From Gammaproteobacteria bacterium (GTDB taxonomy: Bacteria; Pseudomonadota; Gammaproteobacteria; VBWC01): 64,000 nucleotides of DNA. The stretch lies in the NCBI GenBank assembly GCA_006218035.1, contig VBWC01000018.1, positions 1-64,000 on the forward strand, in the 5' to 3' direction. The notes below the pieces were generated by a model. The model was not told where the DNA came from, ran no database searches, and saw nothing but the letters and a program-made list of their open reading frames with translations. Shown here piece after piece: positions 61,712-64,000 of the stretch (position 1 is its first letter; each line of letters begins with the position of its first letter). The position numbers were made by a program, and so were the translations under genes.

Positions 61712-63412
61712 ATGATCGCCATGAAAAAGAGCCGTCATCACCGTCTGGCCGGGACAATCCTACTGGGCTTGGTCTGCACCGTCATCGGCAGTTGCGCCGC
61801 CCCCGGACACCGGGCCGCGACACCACCGGCTGAATCGACCAGCAAACCCGCGCATGGGTCCCCTTCAAGTGACGACGTTACCACGCTCGGCGATGCCGGT
61901 CCGTCACCGACGACGGGCGCTGACACGATTGCCGCGGCTGCGGCGATACCCGCGGATGAACTCCTTCAATACGACGCCACCGAACCGGTACCTACCCTTA
62001 TCGAGGTCGATCTGTGGCAACGCATTCGTGGCGGATACGCGCTGGTCGATTATGGGAATCCGCGTGTCGAAGCAGAACGTCAATGGTTCACCAAACACGT
62101 CGCGTATCTTGACAGGGTCGCGGAGCGCGCCGAACCCTACCTTTACCATATTGTCGAGGAAGTCGAAAAACGCGGCATGCCGATGGAAATCGCGCTGCTG
62201 CCGATCATCGAAAGCGCTTTCCAGCCGTTGGCCTATTCACACGGCCGCGCCGCGGGAATCTGGCAGTTTATTCCAAGCACCGGTGAACTCTACGGCCTGA
62301 AGCAAAACTGGTGGTACGACGGACGCCGCGACATTATCGCTTCAACGGATGCTGCGTTGCGCTATTTGCAGAAACTGAGCGAAACCTTCGATGGTGACTG
62401 GCTGCTGGCACTTGCCGCGTACAATTCCGGCGCCGGAACCGTCACGAATGCGATCAAGGCCAATATCGCGAAAAACAAGCCTACGGATTTCTGGTCGCTG
62501 AGCCTGCCTGCGGAAACCAGCACTTATGTGCCGAGACTGCTTGCCGTGTCTTCCATCATCGAACAACCGGAGCACTACGGAATCACGTTGCGGTCGATAG
62601 CGAACGAGGCGTCCATCATGACAGTCGATACAGGCAGACAAATCGATCTCGCGCTCGCGGCCGATCTATCCGGCATATCGCTCGAAAATATGTATCGCCT
62701 GAATCCGGGATTTAATCGCTGGGCAACTGATCCGGATGGGCCACACATGCTGGTTCTGCCGGTCGAAAAAGGCGAGCGATTCAGATCCGCGCTGGCGCAG
62801 CTACCGCCGGAAAAACGCATCCGATGGGAGCTGCACCGGATCCGCGGCGGCGAGACGTTAAACCAGATTGCGCAGAAGTACAGCACTACCGTGCAGGTGC
62901 TGAAGGACGTAAACAAACTGGACGGCCATGTCATTCACGCCGACCAGAACCTGGTCATTCCGGTCGCGACACGCAGCCTGGCGAGCTACAGTCTCAGCGA
63001 ACGCCAGCGACTGGTAACCCGGCAGAATACGTCCAGCAGAACCGGCCTGAAGGTGGCCTATGTGGTAAAGCCGGGGGATACGTTCTGGGATATCGCGCGC
63101 AAACACAAGGTCGAGGTCAACCAGTTGGCGTCATGGAACAACATCGCACCGCGTGACACGTTGCGTATCGGCCAGAAACTGGTCGTCTGGTCCAGCGTCA
63201 AAACGGCGGCGGCGCCGGGCATGCCGTCAACCCAGCAGCGGATTAATTACACGGTGCGGCGCGGTGACTCGCTGGCCGGTATATCACAGAAATTCAACGT
63301 CAATCTCAATGATCTGGTGCGCTGGAACTCGCTCGACAAAACCAAACACCTGCAGCCGGGCCAGAAGCTGGTTCTGGTGGTAGATGTCACCCGCCAGGCG
63401 GAAAACACCTAA
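61712..63412 (+). CDS. mltD: Membrane-bound lytic murein transglycosylase D
   Basis: About 566 residues from the ATG at 61712 (another ATG nine bases later is equally possible). Lipoprotein signal with lipobox TVIGSC. A linker rich in Pro/Thr/Ala leads to an SLT family 1E-type domain with catalytic Glu about 167 (LPIIESAFQPLAYSHG), AAGIWQFIPSTGELYGL and ALAAYNSGAGTV. Three LysM repeats follow (RIRGGETLNQIAQKYS, VVKPGDTFWDIARKHK, TVRRGDSLAGISQKFN) that bind peptidoglycan. It cleaves glycan strands to 1,6-anhydro ends during wall turnover. Confidence 0.95.
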   Translation: MIAMKKSRHHRLAGTILLGLVCTVIGSCAAPGHRAATPPAESTSKPAHGSPSSDDVTTLGDAGPSPTTGADTIAAAAAIPADELLQYDATEPVPTLIEVDLWQRIRGGYALVDYGNPRVEAERQWFTKHVAYLDRVAERAEPYLYHIVEEVEKRGMPMEIALLPIIESAFQPLAYSHGRAAGIWQFIPSTGELYGLKQNWWYDGRRDIIASTDAALRYLQKLSETFDGDWLLALAAYNSGAGTVTNAIKANIAKNKPTDFWSLSLPAETSTYVPRLLAVSSIIEQPEHYGITLRSIANEASIMTVDTGRQIDLALAADLSGISLENMYRLNPGFNRWATDPDGPHMLVLPVEKGERFRSALAQLPPEKRIRWELHRIRGGETLNQIAQKYSTTVQVLKDVNKLDGHVIHADQNLVIPVATRSLASYSLSERQRLVTRQNTSSRTGLKVAYVVKPGDTFWDIARKHKVEVNQLASWNNIAPRDTLRIGQKLVVWSSVKTAAAPGMPSTQQRINYTVRRGDSLAGISQKFNVNLNDLVRWNSLDKTKHLQPGQKLVLVVDVTRQAENT

Positions 63413-63464
63413 CCGTAACCACACACCTGCCCACCGTCGCGGTCTTATCATCTCGCGATGGTAA

Positions 63465-64000
63465 CTACGCGGTATACAACATCTTTGCGCCGGCGATGAC
63501 GAGAACTACCCCCAGCACCTTGCGCAACATCATCGGCGAGAACCGCCGAACGGCAAACTCCGAACCGATCACGGCGCCGGCGACAGCCGCGCCGACATAC
63601 CACGTCAGCCCCGGCGGCCAGGTCGCGCCGGTTACTGCATGGCCGGCCAGGCCGGCAAGCGAGTTAACGAGGATAAAAGCGGCCGCAATCGCCGCGTTGG
63701 TGCGCATGGTCGTCCAGCGCAACAGCAACAACAGCGGGCTGAGGTAGATCCCGCCACCAACGCCGGTCAGGCCGGACACAAAACCGAGCAGCCCGCCGAC
63801 CGGTAGCGATACCCATAGCGCCGGCGAACGGACCTCACCGTCGTATTCAATTTTGACCAGGAATCTTAGTGCGGCGACGAGCAACGCGACACCGACGACA
63901 GCGCGATAGGAAGTGTCAGTGATGGTCCATGCGCCGCCCAGGTACGCCAGCGGCGTCGACGCAAGCGCAAACGGCAAAAAAAGTCGCCAGTTAAAATGGC
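63465..64000 (-). CDS. TauE/SafE-family permease, 5' end beyond the window
   Basis: C-terminal about 178 residues; the frame stays open to base 64000 (HFNWRLFLPFALAS), so the start is outside. Hydrophobic helices with the family motifs GLLGFVSGLTGVGGGIYLSPLLLL and GAVIGSEFAVRRFSPMMLRKVLGVVLVIAGAKML. Family members move sulfonates, sulfite or other small anions, or have unknown substrates. It converges with mltD. Confidence 0.88.
   Translation of the reverse strand, partial: HFNWRLFLPFALASTPLAYLGGAWTITDTSYRAVVGVALLVAALRFLVKIEYDGEVRSPALWVSLPVGGLLGFVSGLTGVGGGIYLSPLLLLLRWTTMRTNAAIAAAFILVNSLAGLAGHAVTGATWPPGLTWYVGAAVAGAVIGSEFAVRRFSPMMLRKVLGVVLVIAGAKMLYTA

Overview
The window comes from a gammaproteobacterium of fairly high GC (about 58-60% by eye). 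The best lineage evidence is the block gloB / methyltransferase / rnhA / dnaQ at 58.7-61.5 kb next to an mltD-type lytic transglycosylase, gltX followed by tRNA sequence at 40-41.7 kb, and gammaproteobacterial-style urtABCDE and ureDABCEFG clusters. I cannot name a genus. No rRNA, CRISPR array or prophage was seen.

Layout. 0-14.7 kb is an accessory, decayed region: an IS3-family element cut by the window edge, a DUF4136 lipoprotein, a long coiled-coil protein with a 164-residue tandem duplication, a secreted DUF4038/CBM6 glycoside-hydrolase-like protein, an outer-membrane Omp85/TamA-like gene broken by two frameshifts, a small operon (SnoaL-like, frameshifted SDR, FMN reductase, truncated Tat-signal stub), a Sel1-repeat protein behind an IS3 remnant, and several families of short palindromic repeats. 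14.8-28.2 kb is a urea scavenging and hydrolysis locus on the minus strand: ureD-A-B-C-E-F-G, then an outer-membrane porin and the ABC transporter urtA-B-C-D-E. The porin-urt unit has a very good sigma-54 promoter with two NtrC-like dyads near -111 and -141, so nitrogen control can be read from the DNA. A weaker sigma-54 match lies just upstream of ureD. 28.3-39.9 kb holds mixed genes: NTF2-like lipoprotein, pyrimidine-dimer glycosylase fused to DUF1722, EthD protein, a Na,K-ATPase-like P2C pump, a globin-coupled diguanylate cyclase, an RRM protein, a von Willebrand A protein with a GlyGly-CTERM-like tail, a Nudix/ThiE fusion, an ABM monooxygenase and a response regulator with an unrecognised output domain.

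40-46 kb has gltX, a tRNA locus that reads as a tRNA-Ala/tRNA-Glu chimera, tRNA-Val(CAC), a 34-residue membrane microprotein, a large MscS-family channel and an EamA exporter. 46.5-56.5 kb is a complete group 3b-type [NiFe] hydrogenase (hydB-G-D-A plus maturation protease, minus strand) divergent from hypC-A-D-F-E (plus strand). hypB is absent from the cluster, and a MITE-like element sits between hydG and hydD. 56.7-64 kb is housekeeping: nhaD, a PilZ protein, dnaQ, rnhA, a methyltransferase, gloB, mltD and a TauE/SafE permease cut by the right edge.

How it fits together. Urea enters through the porin and UrtABCDE and is split by the nickel urease, with UreDEFG inserting the nickel. The hydrogenase is a second nickel enzyme with its own Hyp factors. 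The frameshifts in two genes and the chimeric tRNA could be real decay or assembly errors, and should be checked against reads before biological weight is placed on them.
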